This document shows, one piece after another, positions 1-11,762 of a stretch of DNA of 64,000 nucleotides; the first letter of the stretch is position 1, and every line of letters begins with the position of its first letter. The notes beneath the pieces are model-generated. The model had not been told where the DNA came from. It saw nothing but the letters and a program-made list of their open reading frames with translations, and searched no databases. The position numbers and the translations under genes are program-made. Origin of the DNA: Linnemannia hyalina (Eukaryota > Mortierellomycota > Mortierellomycetes > Mortierellales > Mortierellaceae); contig JAHRHY010000003.1 in NCBI GenBank assembly GCA_019671135.1, positions 434,001 to 498,000 of the forward strand. The letters run 5' to 3'.

Positions 1-928
1 AACCATTCGATGATGAACATGATGATCTGTGTGTGTGAGAGAGAGAGGGAGTGTTGAATAAGAAGAAGGAAAAAAAAAAAAAAAAAAAAAAGGACGAAGA
101 AGTAAGAAACAGGTTCAAAAAAGGGGCAGAGAGGTATGCTAACAATCACGTGCGCAGTTACTTAGTCGCTGGAAACAAAGACAGCAAGCTCGATCATTTT
201 CATGGTCCGTCTTCACGACCATGGAAGCGGTCATGGATTGAGCCATTTTTTACAAAGCAAAGACCGACAAAAGACATGACATTTCATATGCCAGACAGAC
301 AGCAGGGAGACACAAAAAAAATAGTCTGTTGCTCAAGTGCTTTTTGTCTCTTCCGGCACATGGGAAATGTCCTTGTCCGTTCAACATGAACACCTTGTCT
401 TCCTCACTTTTCCTTCCCTCTGATCTCGATCTATGCGCCACTTTTCATTAACGCATGACTTCATTCAGGGTATGGGCCTGAGCGTTGGCCCTTGAAATGA
501 TATTCCAACCAAAACCAACCAATGGAGTGATGCCTGCTCACAACAGTGTGTCTACATTGGACCACAAAAAAAAATGATAACAAAGACACGGTTCGGTTTT
601 TACCCAAGGTGAGGCACCAGGAGTACAAGTAGGTTTATTATTCTATTGAAGAAGAAAAAAAAGAAAAGGAGAAAAAAAAGAATAAAAAAAAAAAAAAAAA
701 AGAAAAAGGTAAAGTGCGCTATGGTGGTTGTTGTTTTTTGTGAGATGGTGGAGAGAGTTTTCTGAATGTTTTTGGTAGAATGCAATGGCATCCATATTGT
801 ACAAAGTAGAGTGAGTAAAGAGTCAGAGGAAATAGGTGCGAAGAGTGGATACAGATAAAGTAGTGTAGTTGTAGTAAGGCAACAAGGGGCGATATGGTAC
901 ATGCCCAACAACACGAGAGTTGAATGGA
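1..928. other. Intergenic, low complexity
   Basis: No supported gene. The stretch holds A-rich runs (about 68-90 and 640-712) and lies downstream of the forkhead gene, so its right part is probably that gene's 3' untranslated region. Short open frames here are lysine- or phenylalanine-rich products of the homopolymers. Confidence 0.6.
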
Positions 929-3207
929 CTAGTCGTTGGTCGTCGAATCCTCCTGTCCTTGCAGGTTAGAGTATTCGGGCCAGACGACACTGTTGAACAA
1001 GGGACCTTGGTTAAAGTCAAGAATGTACTCGGAATCCGTCATCTCAAACCCATACGAGATAGCCGATGAGTCCAGCAACAACAAATCGGCCTTGTTGAAA
1101 GACGATGATGAGGTCGACCTGTTGTTCTGCTGATCACCATAGTATCCGTCGAGGTCGCTGTCGCAAAGAAAATCGTCATCAGAGTCGGAGGACCAGTCAT
1201 CTTCAGAGGCTACCACAATCTCTCGCTTGCCCTCGCGGCATCGTCGTTCATATGTCGTCTCCTGGAGCGAGTTGGATCGACCACGTCCACGCGGAGGGCG
1301 GTGTTGACGCTGATCTTCCCGTCGCCACTTCTTGGTCGTAGTTCCAGGCAACATATCGTCGCGTGATCGCTTCAAATGGGTCATATGGCTCAGCGAACTC
1401 AACGGAACCGACACAAGGCGATGCAGAGGAACGTCTTCGGGCGACTTCTTCGAGAGGGATGGCGCAAGGGCCAACGCTGCGAGCTCCTCTGTAGGCGTGG
1501 TAGGCGAAATCTCGTCAGTGGAGGGGGCAGAAGGCGAAGATTCCTTTGCAAGGGCTCGCCCGGAAGAGGCAATCCTTTCTCTAGAAACGACAGTAGGTAG
1601 AGTCTTGGAACGCTTCCTCTCGACCGGCTTTGGTGACGACGGAGTGTTGGGACCAGCCGTCGAAAACTCTTTGCCAAAGGAGGCCTTGAAGTCTTCGGAT
1701 GATACAAACTCGGACAAGTTTTGAGGAGGGCGACGGACACGACGGGTGGTCGCGGGAACAGGATCGGACGAGGGTAACATGGGTGTCTTTGTCTCAAGGG
1801 GATTGGAGGCCGAGGAAGCTTCGTCTGTGGTCGATGAAGTTGCAGACTTGTTGCTAAGAACAACTCCCTTATCCTCCAAGTCCGCCTCATAGTCGGGCGA
1901 TGAAGGAGGGGTCGAGGGCGCATAGACCTCTTTGACCATAGTCCGGAGAGGTCTCGGACTCTTTGGATCGTCATAGAGCTCAGAGGCCGCGGGCGAGGGG
2001 AGGTCGCTTCTGGGAGAGCCATCTTGCTTGCAATTGATCTTGGGAAGCGAAGAGGTACTTCTGGACCGAACCGCCGTGGCTGTAGATGTGGTTGTGGGTG
2101 TGGAAGGAGTGAGAGGAGCGGCAGTAGTCAAGGAGGACGTAGCAAGGAGGCCATCGTCATTGTCTGCGAGACTCTTTCTCCCCTTCTTGTTGCTTGAAGC
2201 AGAGAGGATCTCATGGGCATTTTCGTGCAGTGTCCAGAAGCAACCCTTGCCATGGTCGTTCTTGACCCTCTCCAGTTTGATGAAGGCCTTGCTCGACGAC
2301 AGATTATGTCTAATCGAGTTCTGTATAATGTATCGAATGTATGTATAAATGTAAACAATGGATGTTGTAAATCGACGAAGGTACAGTAGACCAAAAACAC
2401 AAACAACAACAAAAAAAAACAAGAGCACAAAGACGCCTGCTGGCCCTTTCGTTTCATTGCTGACGTTACCTGCCAACCAGTGGGACTGTCCCGATAAAAG
2501 GGATGTCGGGTCTCGATCCACGCATAAATCTCACGCAGGGTCAGACGTTCGTTGGGTGACTGGGAGATGGCGTGGAGAATGAGATGAGAGTACGAGATAT
2601 CCGGCTTCCGGTGCATATCTGCTGATGTCGTGGTCGTCGTTGCTGTTGCTGTTGCTGTCGCTGATACTGGCTCACTCTGGCTCAGGCCGTCTGACGAGGC
2701 AGCATTAGTGACACCACTGTCAACACCACCACGAGTCGAGTCCATATCGATTCGGTTGGTCTCTTTTGAGATGTCTCGGCCCTTGTTGACCCTGGACCTT
2801 GAAGCCTTGGACTTGCCCTCGACCCCAACCTCAACCTCGGCCAAAGAGGCAGCTCCACATTTGGAAGAGGTGTCACCTCTCTGCAAAGGGAGGACGATAG
2901 AGAAGGTCTGGGCAGGCATCGACTCGATTCCCTTAGCGACGACGACAGTGGACCGAGATCGCTTGCGGGCGGCGTTAAGTGGTGGGTAGTTTTCCTTGCT
3001 GTCGGGGTGGTCGTTTGTATGCACTGACGACGACGACGAGAGAGACTCTTCCTTTTCCTTTGCTGTGAATTCCTCGATGCCAACCAGGGGCTGGCGACGC
3101 GTGGAACTGCTACAGTGGACGCGCTGCTGTTGTTGTTGTTCGTGTTGTTGTGGATGCGGTTGTGGGGGCAACTGTGAGGGCTCGTTCACGTCAACAAGGA
3201 CGGGCAT
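929..3207 (-). CDS. Forkhead (FKH) transcription factor
   Basis: Two exons, 3207-2470 and 2320-929, join to a 709-residue protein. The 149-nt intron splits the DNA-binding domain exactly between GWQ and NSIRHNLS (donor GTAACG, acceptor TACAG). The forkhead domain covers about residues 200-290: it opens with PDISYSHLILHAI, contains LREIYAWIETRHPFYRDS, and continues with NSIRHNLS and GKGCFWTLHENA, the recognition-helix and wing signatures of the family. It should be a nuclear sequence-specific DNA-binding regulator. The rest is Ser/Thr/Pro-rich and acidic with many SP/TP sites, compatible with phosphorylation by cyclin-dependent or MAP kinases (inference). The first 200 residues carry a poly-Q/His stretch. 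No FHA domain is visible, unlike yeast Fkh1/Fkh2, so it may be nearer the Sep1/Hcm1/Mei4 type; the subgroup cannot be fixed from sequence alone. The start has the only in-frame Met before the domain with a long open frame. Confidence 0.9.
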
Positions 3208-5169
3208 GGTCGCGAGGGGAGGGAGAGTGTTGCAGGCGATGCAAGGAAAGGGGAGGGAGTAGGTGCTGTCGAGGGAGGGGGAGAGAGAAGGAAGGAAGGA
3301 AGGGGAGCGACAACAGCTAGGGGGTCGAGCGCGCGCGCGTTTGCACTTGCTGATCCTGAAAAGACCGAAAGCAAGATATTTATAAAAAGGGGGGTAGAGT
3401 GGGAGTGGGAGAGAGGGTGGCGAGGAGGATGGGATGGGATGGTGGTGGGAAACACACGCGGGGAGGGGAAAAGAAACAGCGGGTGACGAGAAAGGTGAAG
3501 GAGGAGAGTTGGAAGGGAAAGAAAAGAGGGAAGAGAGAAGTGAGATGGAGGGTGATTAAAGAGATTAATGAGAGACGGACGGTTAGAACGTGCTTTAATA
3601 TCACTTATTAGCAATAACAAAGGCAAGAGGCAAGAGTGGGGGGTTGGAGAAGGAGGGTTGATGGAGTCAACACAAAAGAGAAGGAAAGGAGAATGAGCAA
3701 AAAAGAGAGAGCAAGGACAAGAGGAAGGAATGACGATGACAAAGGTGTGCACACACTCAGACATACACATATACATACAATCAGGAAGGACAGAGAAAAA
3801 GGACAAAGAGAAGGTGGAAGAAGAACAAGAAGAACAAGATCAAACAACAGAAGAACAAGAGGAAGGGGCAACAAGAAACACAATAGAATTCAAAAAGAGC
3901 AGAAAAAGAAGGAGAGGCGGAGGATGGTGGGAGGACGAGGATGAATAGGGTTTGGGGTCCATGTCACTTCCTTCTGGAGGGGTGAGAGTTCGAGTCAAGG
4001 AAACAACAGCACTTGGCGAAGAGTCCTTTTGCAGGAACAACGAGGACAGAAACAAGAAGAAGTTTCCGACTTACACGAACAGGAGGGAGAGAGGAAGAAG
4101 GGAAAGTGATTGTCGTAGGATACAAAGAGTTGGAGAAGGAACGAAATGGAAAGGGAGGGGAGAAAGAAAAAGACAAAAAGAATAGGGCGAGAATGTGATG
4201 GACTGAGTCAAAAGGGAACACGCAAAAAATGCGCGGCGGATATCTGAAAGTGAATTGCATGAAAAGGCAGGCGCAGTGAACGAGCAAGGAGTGGCAGGGT
4301 TTGGGAATAGAGAGAGAGAGAGATAGGTGGTGGTGGGTCACCGTGGGTCGGAGTGAGTAAAGTGAGTGGATGTGCTTACCTGTGAGAGCCAAAGGAAAGT
4401 CGCCGAGGAGGGGTGACGGGAGAAGGGCGAAAAAAAGGGAGGGAAAAAAGAAAAAGAAAAAGAGAGAAAAAGAAAAAGGAGACGAGGGGGAAAGAAGGAA
4501 AGAAAAGAAGAAAACAAAAAAAGAGGAGTCGCAAGCCAACAACCACAAAAACAAGGACAACACAAGGTGATGAGATGAGAACAAAGACAAAGAAGTGGCT
4601 CCTGAATGAACAAAAAGGAATGAGCAGGCGCTGTAAAGTGGGGTCACCGAGGAATAGGGAGCACAAAGGAAGACAGGCAAGAACGCAAGAAGACAAGAGG
4701 TATGGCCCATCATCATCATCTTTCCCCACCTTCCTTCAAAACCACAACTCGTCTCTCGCTTTGCGAACGATTGGCCATGGGAACAACTGAACGATCGAAT
4801 TGTGCACAGTGAGCGTTTGTACTTCATCGATCGACCCACCCGTCCATTTCCATTTCCATAGCCCAGCCCATCCCAGTCTATGGAGACGGTGCAGCGACAG
4901 GGCGTTGCTTGTTGGTCCCTGTCTTTTCGTCTTTTCCCGCACCTTGACCATGCAACTCGCCTCTGTTTGTTCGAGCTTCTTTTTCCGTTGAGTCCCCCCT
5001 CTCCTTGCATCATTATGATTTTTTGCCACCACATCCAAAACATTTATCACAAGCTCCCTCGACACGGCGCTTCCTTCTGTCCCGTCTCTCGCACACGTCT
5101 CACTTCACTTCTGTCCCGTCTCGCGTGCTAGGGAAACCGTTTTATTTACAATGAAAAAAAAATTACAAC
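3208..5169. other. Intergenic, purine-rich strand
   Basis: No supported gene. The plus strand is strongly GA-rich from about 3240 to 4700, so the strand leading into the forkhead gene is a long pyrimidine tract, typical of fungal promoters and 5' leaders. The open frames here are long only because of this composition bias. The last part (about 4900-5169) is the 3' flank of the Ras-like gene. Confidence 0.55.
3377..3384 (-). promoter_or_regulatory. Candidate TATA box of the forkhead gene
   Basis: TATAAATA on the minus strand, about 170 bp upstream of the forkhead start codon. Position and sequence fit a TATA element, but no transcription start is known, and AT-rich matches occur by chance. 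Confidence 0.35.
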
Positions 5170-8100
5170 CTACATGATAGTGCAGCAACAGATCCCCCTC
5201 TCCACATCCCTATCCACTCCCATCGATGCAACAACCTGTCCTCCTCCACCCACACCTCCACCTCGACTCTTACTCCCCCTCCTATTCCTACTCCCATTCC
5301 CTGGCCCATTAATTGCCGGCGGCGTCACATTCGTCGAATACCCCTTCGTACTAGCAGCCGGCGCCCCGATCGTATGCATTGCGATCCCAGTCCCAGACCT
5401 GATCGAAGAACCCCCTCCCGCTCCCATGGGAGGTATCAGCGGTGGTGGGTGGGGGTAACTCCGGCTTCGACTACTACTTGTGCTAGGATGATGTTGATGC
5501 CGTCCACCAGGTCTTACTTTGCTGTGGGTGCGGTTGTGGTGGTGATTGTGGTTGCTGTTGAGATTGCTGTAGCTGTATCCTGCCCTGACTCGAGCACGTT
5601 CAATCTCTCGGACGAGTTCTGTAAACATCTCGTGAATATTAACCCCTGTCTTTGCACTAATTTTTTGTTGTTGTTGTTGTCGTGCCAAGAAAAAAAAAAG
5701 GGAAAAAATGAAGTAATAAAAATTAGCCCATCTGACAGATCCACATATCCAAACAAACACGGGGGCACACTCCCAACACCAAAAACACAACAAACCAAAG
5801 CCAACAACTAACCTAGTCTCGACAAAGAGCGCGTTGGATCGTTCAGCAAACAGGGCACCAACATCGGTATGGACCTGTCGCTCGCCTCCATCCTCGAGAT
5901 CACACTTGTTGCCCGTAATCACAATAGGAACTCGTCTGGATCCCTTTGCACGCCAAATCTGGTCACGGACCCCGACTAGCTCCTGGAACGAGCTCATTGA
6001 CGCTATCGAGTACACACAGATAAATCCATCGCCTGTTCTATTTTGAAGAATGACAAGGAGAAGGGATGGGAGGGCGTTGTTGGTGAGGTTAGTTCGCTCT
6101 GAAGTAATAAACCCTAGTAGTCCCGTCCAATTCACAATTCAGGGGATGTCCATGATCGATCATAAAAAGGGAGGGAAAATCAGAGGGGTCGACAAGAGAA
6201 CAAAGGGCTGTCAATGTACCTCATGAAGTGGTCGTCCCATTGGTCGCGATATTCAGACTGGCCGGCAGTATCCGTGAGTTCCAGAGTGTAATCCTGTCCA
6301 TCCACCTCAATATGCTTGCAGTATGAATCCTCGATCGTTGGATCGTATCTAAACGCAAGTAACAAGACAAACCGTTATGAACGGAGACAACAAAGTATTC
6401 AAACCGTAACTGTAGTCAATACGGACAACCCCCTGGACTTACTCATTGGAGAATCTAAGAGGTACGAGAAATGAAACCGAACAAGGGCACAGAGGGAAAC
6501 GAACAATGGCGGGAAAAAGAGGATGGAGAGTGAGATACGTTAGAATAATGAGAAAATAAATATTGCTCAACGAAACACAAGGGGGTAGGAGGACGAACTA
6601 GAACTTGGACACCCTCTTTCACCCTGCCCCTTGGCGATGTTATAACGTACTGGTCTCGAAGGAACCGGAGGGTCAATGCAGACTTGCCGACAGCTCCATC
6701 TCCAACCACCAGGATGGTCAGCTTGCGTGGAGGACTCTTTGTCATCATGGCCCGTTTCTCGAGATCGATCGTGGACGAAGAGGCAGTAGCAGTGGTGACC
6801 TTGTGTTGTGAAGAGAATGATGGTCGTCTGGCAAAGAAGGATCCTATCGCTCGGATGGTGCTCGCGTCGTCTGAATTCCGGTGTTTGGAATGCCGACGGC
6901 TCTCACGGTGTTGACTCTGATGGCTATCGTGCTTGGTCTTCCTTGACTGTCGCTGGTCCTTCTCGTTGAAGCTCTGCGCAGAAGACGACAAGCTGGTGGC
7001 CGAGGCTGAGGTGTGGGTAGAGGAACCGGTGGTCGAGGTATCGTGAGAGAGTTGACGGACAGAGGCCAATAGTCCTCGCCAGGTACGGGTGGTCTCTTGA
7101 TCGAGAAAGGCGCTGCTGGCTCGGCTGTTGCGACTTTGATCGTAGCCCGACGATCTTAGTCGGGAACTGTTGGTCGGTGTTGTACCTGAAGTGGTACTTG
7201 TAAAGGTGGTGTTGTCGGTGTATTGGCTTGGATTCTTGGAGATGACGACGTTGTTGTCAGTGGAGGTGGTGGCGGGGTCAGCGGTGTTGGATCTTTGGAC
7301 CTCTTTGTGTGATGGTAACGTGGAGGAAGGGATGAGGGCGGGGTCACCAGCAGATTGGAACTGTTCGTACCAGCTGTAGCGGATGGCGTTGAGGCGGGAG
7401 CGTTGTGCTTCGACGTCGTCGGTATCGTCGTTGGGCGATGAAGAAGGAGGAGAAGAAGAAGAAGGATAGAAAAATGAAAAGTCGTTGTCGTTGTCGTTGA
7501 TAATGTTATTGGAAAGAAAAGGAGGAAAAGAAGAGGAGGCAAGGGAGTGAGAGCGAGGCGAGATGGCAGCAGCGGCAGCAGAATGAGTTGTGGACATGGT
7601 TGCGATCGGTGAGCTCAAGGGTGAATCGACGATCAGGTCGCCATGGCTGCTCCTCCGTTTGGCCGCTCCTGCCGTTGCCGGAAGGACAGAAGAGAAGAAG
7701 AGAAACCCCTTGTTCTTTCTCCTTGACCTTGTTGCTGTTGTTGACGCTCCTCTGTCTCGTGCTGCCGTCGCCGTGGCCTTGGCTGTGTCTGTCAGGGAGA
7801 CCAATGCCCGACCGTCGTTGTCTGCATCTGTGTTAATGATCTGTGACGGATCCCCTGTTGGTGTTGGTAATCCTTGTCGTTGCCGTAGACCACGATCGCC
7901 ATTCTTGAATAGGAAGGAGGGCAACGTCAGCGACGACGATAGTCCTGACATCTTCTTGATCCTGGTCCGAACCCGTTCGCTGACAAAAGCATCGCCATCC
8001 ATTGACTGCTCTTCCTTCTTCCCTTCATGTTCGTGCCATTTCTTCTCCTGCTGCATGGTTGGTGATAACGCGCTTAGCTCTTGGTGCCATGGCTGTTCTT

Positions 8101-8959
8101 CATGTGGAGATGACACCTCAACGATACCAACATCATCTTTGCCACACATGGTCGTTGACGTCGTAGATGTTCTCGCTGTTGTCGTCGCGATCTCGCGTTT
8201 GATTTCCTTCTGCTGATGCTGCTGAAAGTCGCTGCGATTCTGTTGGAGCCATGATCCGACCATATTGGTGTTATTATTGTTATTATTGCTGTCGCCGTTA
8301 TTATTGACTTGTGTCGGATGAGAGCTAGCAGGCGTCGTCGTCCATTGATCGGGTAGAGGCGCCCGATAAAATTGCTGTACCTTTTCGTTTACTTGCAGCT
8401 GCTGGTCCTGCTCCTGCTGATGTTGCTGCTCCTTTTGACGGCCCTCCTTGTCCTTCCCCTTGAAAATATGACTCTTGTTCCTCTTGCCTTGAAGTGTGCC
8501 TGTGAGCAGGACATTGACAAGGCTTTTCGCAGATTGCTGTTGTCGTGTCTGCTGTTGCTGATGTTGCTGCTGCTGCTGTGATGTTGAAGAAGGCTCTTGT
8601 TGCTGGCGACGGTGACGGCGTATTATTGAAGCGAACTTTGCAGAAGCAGAGGACGATGGCGAGGATGACAATGGTGGAGGTGACTGTTCCTGTTGGTGTT
8701 CCTGACCGTGCATTGTCGCGTCGCTTTCGGATGCAGGGAGGATCTCTACCGTTATTGCTCTTCCCTCCGCCTCCGCTGCTAATTCTGCTGCTGCAAGTGC
8801 CTCATAGATTGATGTTGATGAATTAGCGTGTTGTTGCCAATTATCCATTACATCCGCTGCATTCGGATATTGCTGTTGTGAGCTTTGGAGATGATCCTGA
8901 GGAGTTGGCCTTTTGCGAAAGGAGTTGGGTGAGAGAGTGAAGCGGGGCATGGTGTCCAA
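5170..8959 (-). CDS. Ras-like small GTPase with very long N-terminal extension and CAAX box
   Basis: Five exons: 8959-6651, 6454-6443 (12-nt microexon), 6348-6220, 6037-5813 and 5656-5170, giving 1053 residues. The first ~745 residues are low-complexity (poly-Q, poly-N, Ser/Thr) with no known domain. The GTPase domain follows: P-loop GDGAVGKS (753-760), switch [14 protein letters not shown] built across the microexon, DTAGQ (800-804), GNKCD, and the ETSAKTG motif across the last splice junction. Ras Gly12 and Gln61 equivalents are present, so GTP hydrolysis should be normal. A basic, His/Ser-rich tail ends in CCCTIM: CTIM is a CAAX box for prenylation and the adjacent cysteines could be palmitoylated, placing it on a membrane. 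It is Ras/Rap/Rheb-like, but the extension is far beyond the usual ~200 residues. The upstream Met could in principle be replaced by an internal one; the extension has no stop over 2.3 kb. Confidence 0.88.
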
Positions 8960-9943
8960 TTGAGTTGTTTCGTTACTTTTGCAGGAACGGTATTCAACAG
9001 CCGAGGTTGTTTTTTTTTTGTATGGAAGAGTAAAACAATAGGAAGATCTGATGTTGGCGTAAGCGCCAAAGAAAAGATGTGACTAAAGGGCGAAGGGTGG
9101 AACTGGAGAATGGTGTGGATGTTGGAGTGAGCTGTGGTGCTGTCGGGGTGTAACGAGAGGCAGGGCTTAATCGGAGATGGGTAGTATCAATCCGAGTGCA
9201 GTAATGACAAAAGAAAAGGAGATACTCTCGGAGAGAAGAGAGAAAAGGGGCGGTATGGGAGAAGGAGGAGAGCGAGCAATGATGACAAAAATAAGCAATT
9301 GCAATAAGCAATGGAATTAGGCACGAAGAGCGAGAAGGTGAATACGAAAGAATAAGATATGAGAGCGGAGAGTGAAGGTGTAGGAAAGTGAGAGCAAGAA
9401 GACTAAGAAGAAGGACGAGAAGAGAGAAGAGAGAAGAGAGAGAAGAATGAGGAAAATGGTGTGCATGCGAGGGTAAAGGGATAAAGTGACAAAAAAAATA
9501 AAAGAAGAGAATGAAAAGAAGAGAGAGAAGGGAGGGAAGAGAAACAAGGCAGGAAGGGTGGTCTTTGGTGGATGGGTGCCATCTTTTTTGTCTTTCGTCC
9601 TTTGACATAAGGACACCTCCTTGCATCGATGTCCCAGTGTGTTGCTTACTTTTGCGGGATGGACCTTTCTTTAGCTTGCATCCATGTTGCATTACCTTAC
9701 TCATCTTCTTGTGGTTATGTTATGCTTCTCCTTCTTCCCTCTTTCTTCCTGCTTTTGAACAAACAAACATCACAGATTACAGCCTTGACTTCGCCCACCC
9801 TTTTACTCTTAGCCAGATTTGTATATCCGTCCTGTCTGCCTTTGTATGTAGAAACATACAAATGCGCATGCGATGTGTGGACAAAAATATGCGATGGCGA
9901 TAAACATGTTCCCACCATGTTACCAATGCCAATGCCATTGTGC

Positions 9944-9970
9944 ATTGCACATTGCACATTGCACATTGCA
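9944..9970. repeat. 7-bp tandem repeat (ATTGCAC)
   Basis: About 3.9 direct copies of ATTGCAC in non-coding DNA. Confidence 0.85.
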
Positions 9971-10520
9971 TATCGATCTCTCCTATTTCTCTTTTTACCA
10001 TGCACATACAATGACTCCTGCTCATCATTCGTCCACCTTACTCGCATCTTCGTTCGCGCCGTCGCATCATTATTTTTTTTGCCACTTGCTTTATCATCAC
10101 ACCGAATATGACCAATTACCCATGTATGGGCTCGCATTGGCTTGACTTTTGTCTTCTTTCTTCACTTTGCCCCTTTTGTGTGTAGGAAAGGACCGATCAA
10201 GGTCTACTCGAACCAACCAAAGCGCTTCTCATAGATTGACCGCCCCTTGTCAATATCGTTCTCTGCGTATCTATTTCTAACTTCTTACTAAAGTAGCCCC
10301 CCATTTCTTGGTTGACGAACCCTCCCCTGTCCCCTGTTAGGTCTTGTCGCGCCGGTGTGGAAAAATAGCTGACGAACCAAAAAAAAATAAAAAGAGACAA
10401 CCTCAAACAAAGACCATCCCTAAAACCCCATCCATTACCCATCCGTGCTTTTTTCAGCTGGCCCCTCTGTACCCTTCTCCTTTTTTTGTAGTCTCTTGGT
10501 GTTGTCGGATGCTGGAGTCC

Positions 10521-10552
10521 TGCCTGCTTGCCTGCTTGCCTGCTTGCCTGCC
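10521..10552. repeat. 8-bp tandem repeat (TGCCTGCT)
   Basis: Four direct copies of an 8-bp unit, the last with one changed base, in non-coding DNA. Confidence 0.85.
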
Positions 10553-11762
10553 CTTGAAATTGTCATATTGCAACAAACGTACCAAAGGAAAAAACTAGCC
10601 GGCAAACCCCACCCCGATGTGCGATTCAGATGCCTACAGGTAGTAAGTATTGCATAAACAAGTAGAGCTATTAAAAAAAGGGCGCCAAAAGCAGTCCATC
10701 TCCTGAATGTATGTTCCTATGGTTTTTTGTTTCGAGATGAGCACGAGAGAAGGGAGGAGAAAGAAAGGGGAGGATAGACCCGACTTGTTGGAGCGTCATG
10801 TCAGGGTTTGTGTGGTGTCTTCCTTTCTCATTCATTTGATGGTTGTGGTTGTCTCCTTTTGAGGAGACACACACAGAGTGAGAGAGAGAGAGAAAGAGAG
10901 AGAACGAGAGAATGAGATAGAGTGAGAGAGAGAAACCTACCTCCCTCCCTCGGGGTCCCCAGTCCCCAGAAACCATCCGTGTTCACGATCTTAAACATGG
11001 CCCGCTCAAGAAGGAAATCCAAAGTGTCTGGACACCATTTCTTACTTTCTAGGTGGATATCTAGTCATTTACTAACTACGACTTAAGCTATCAACTAATA
11101 GCAAAGCGCGCCTCCTTCGCTCGCGCCTTTCATTTTTCTGCTCAATTGCTGGTCGATCCTACCCCTCCTCAGTGGTTCTACTCCTCACCAGTGAGTGCAT
11201 TGTTGAGCCTGCAGTAGTATTTACCCAGAGCAGGCGTCTTCGTTGGTTGTCCATCCCTTCCGTCGTCATAAATTCGAGACATTTTTCTTTTGGTTTGTTG
11301 GCTTTATTAACTGAACTAACACTCCTTTGGTCTCACATCCAGACGATACTTCGTCCAATGTCCACTGGGCTACCCAACCGGACCCCACGCACTCATACCA
11401 CTCACCACTCACGGCCCTCTCTTTCATCCCCCTCTAGTCATTCTGTTTCTCGAAGGGTCAAATGGCGTTATCTTCTTTCATCACTTCCCACTTCAGCTCA
11501 CCTCTCCTTCTCTTACACTTTCTCTCCATCCCTTGTTTTGCCTTTCATCTCTCTCTCTCATCATCCAATACACCCACGAATACCCAGTGAACACTTTGAA
11601 CAAGGATAGCCCCTAGCAAGCTACTACGCTCACAAGTCACCGAACCCTTACCCGTCCCCCCTTCTTTCTAACCCTACTCCTTCCCCTACCTACCCATTTT
11701 TGCTCACAATACCCAGAAGCTTCTCCTTTCCCCTCCTCACGACAACAAAAACAACCACAACA

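Larger units (their letters stand above)
8960..11762. other. Intergenic region between divergent genes
   Basis: No supported gene over about 2.8 kb. It separates the start of the Ras-like gene (minus) from that of a membrane protein gene (plus) and so must hold both promoters. GA-rich blocks (9190-9550, 10865-10935) and short tandem repeats are the only structure seen. The open frames inside have no recognisable domain and a composition like the surrounding DNA. Confidence 0.5.

Noticed and set aside
3964..5043. 359-residue Phe/Ser/Leu-rich frame upstream of the forkhead gene
   Set aside because: Arises from a pyrimidine-rich strand with few possible stop codons; no domain and repeated low-complexity codons.
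9511..10145. Overlapping open frames of 90-160 residues
   Set aside because: No domain, no conserved start context, and composition equal to surrounding non-coding DNA; both strands are equally open.
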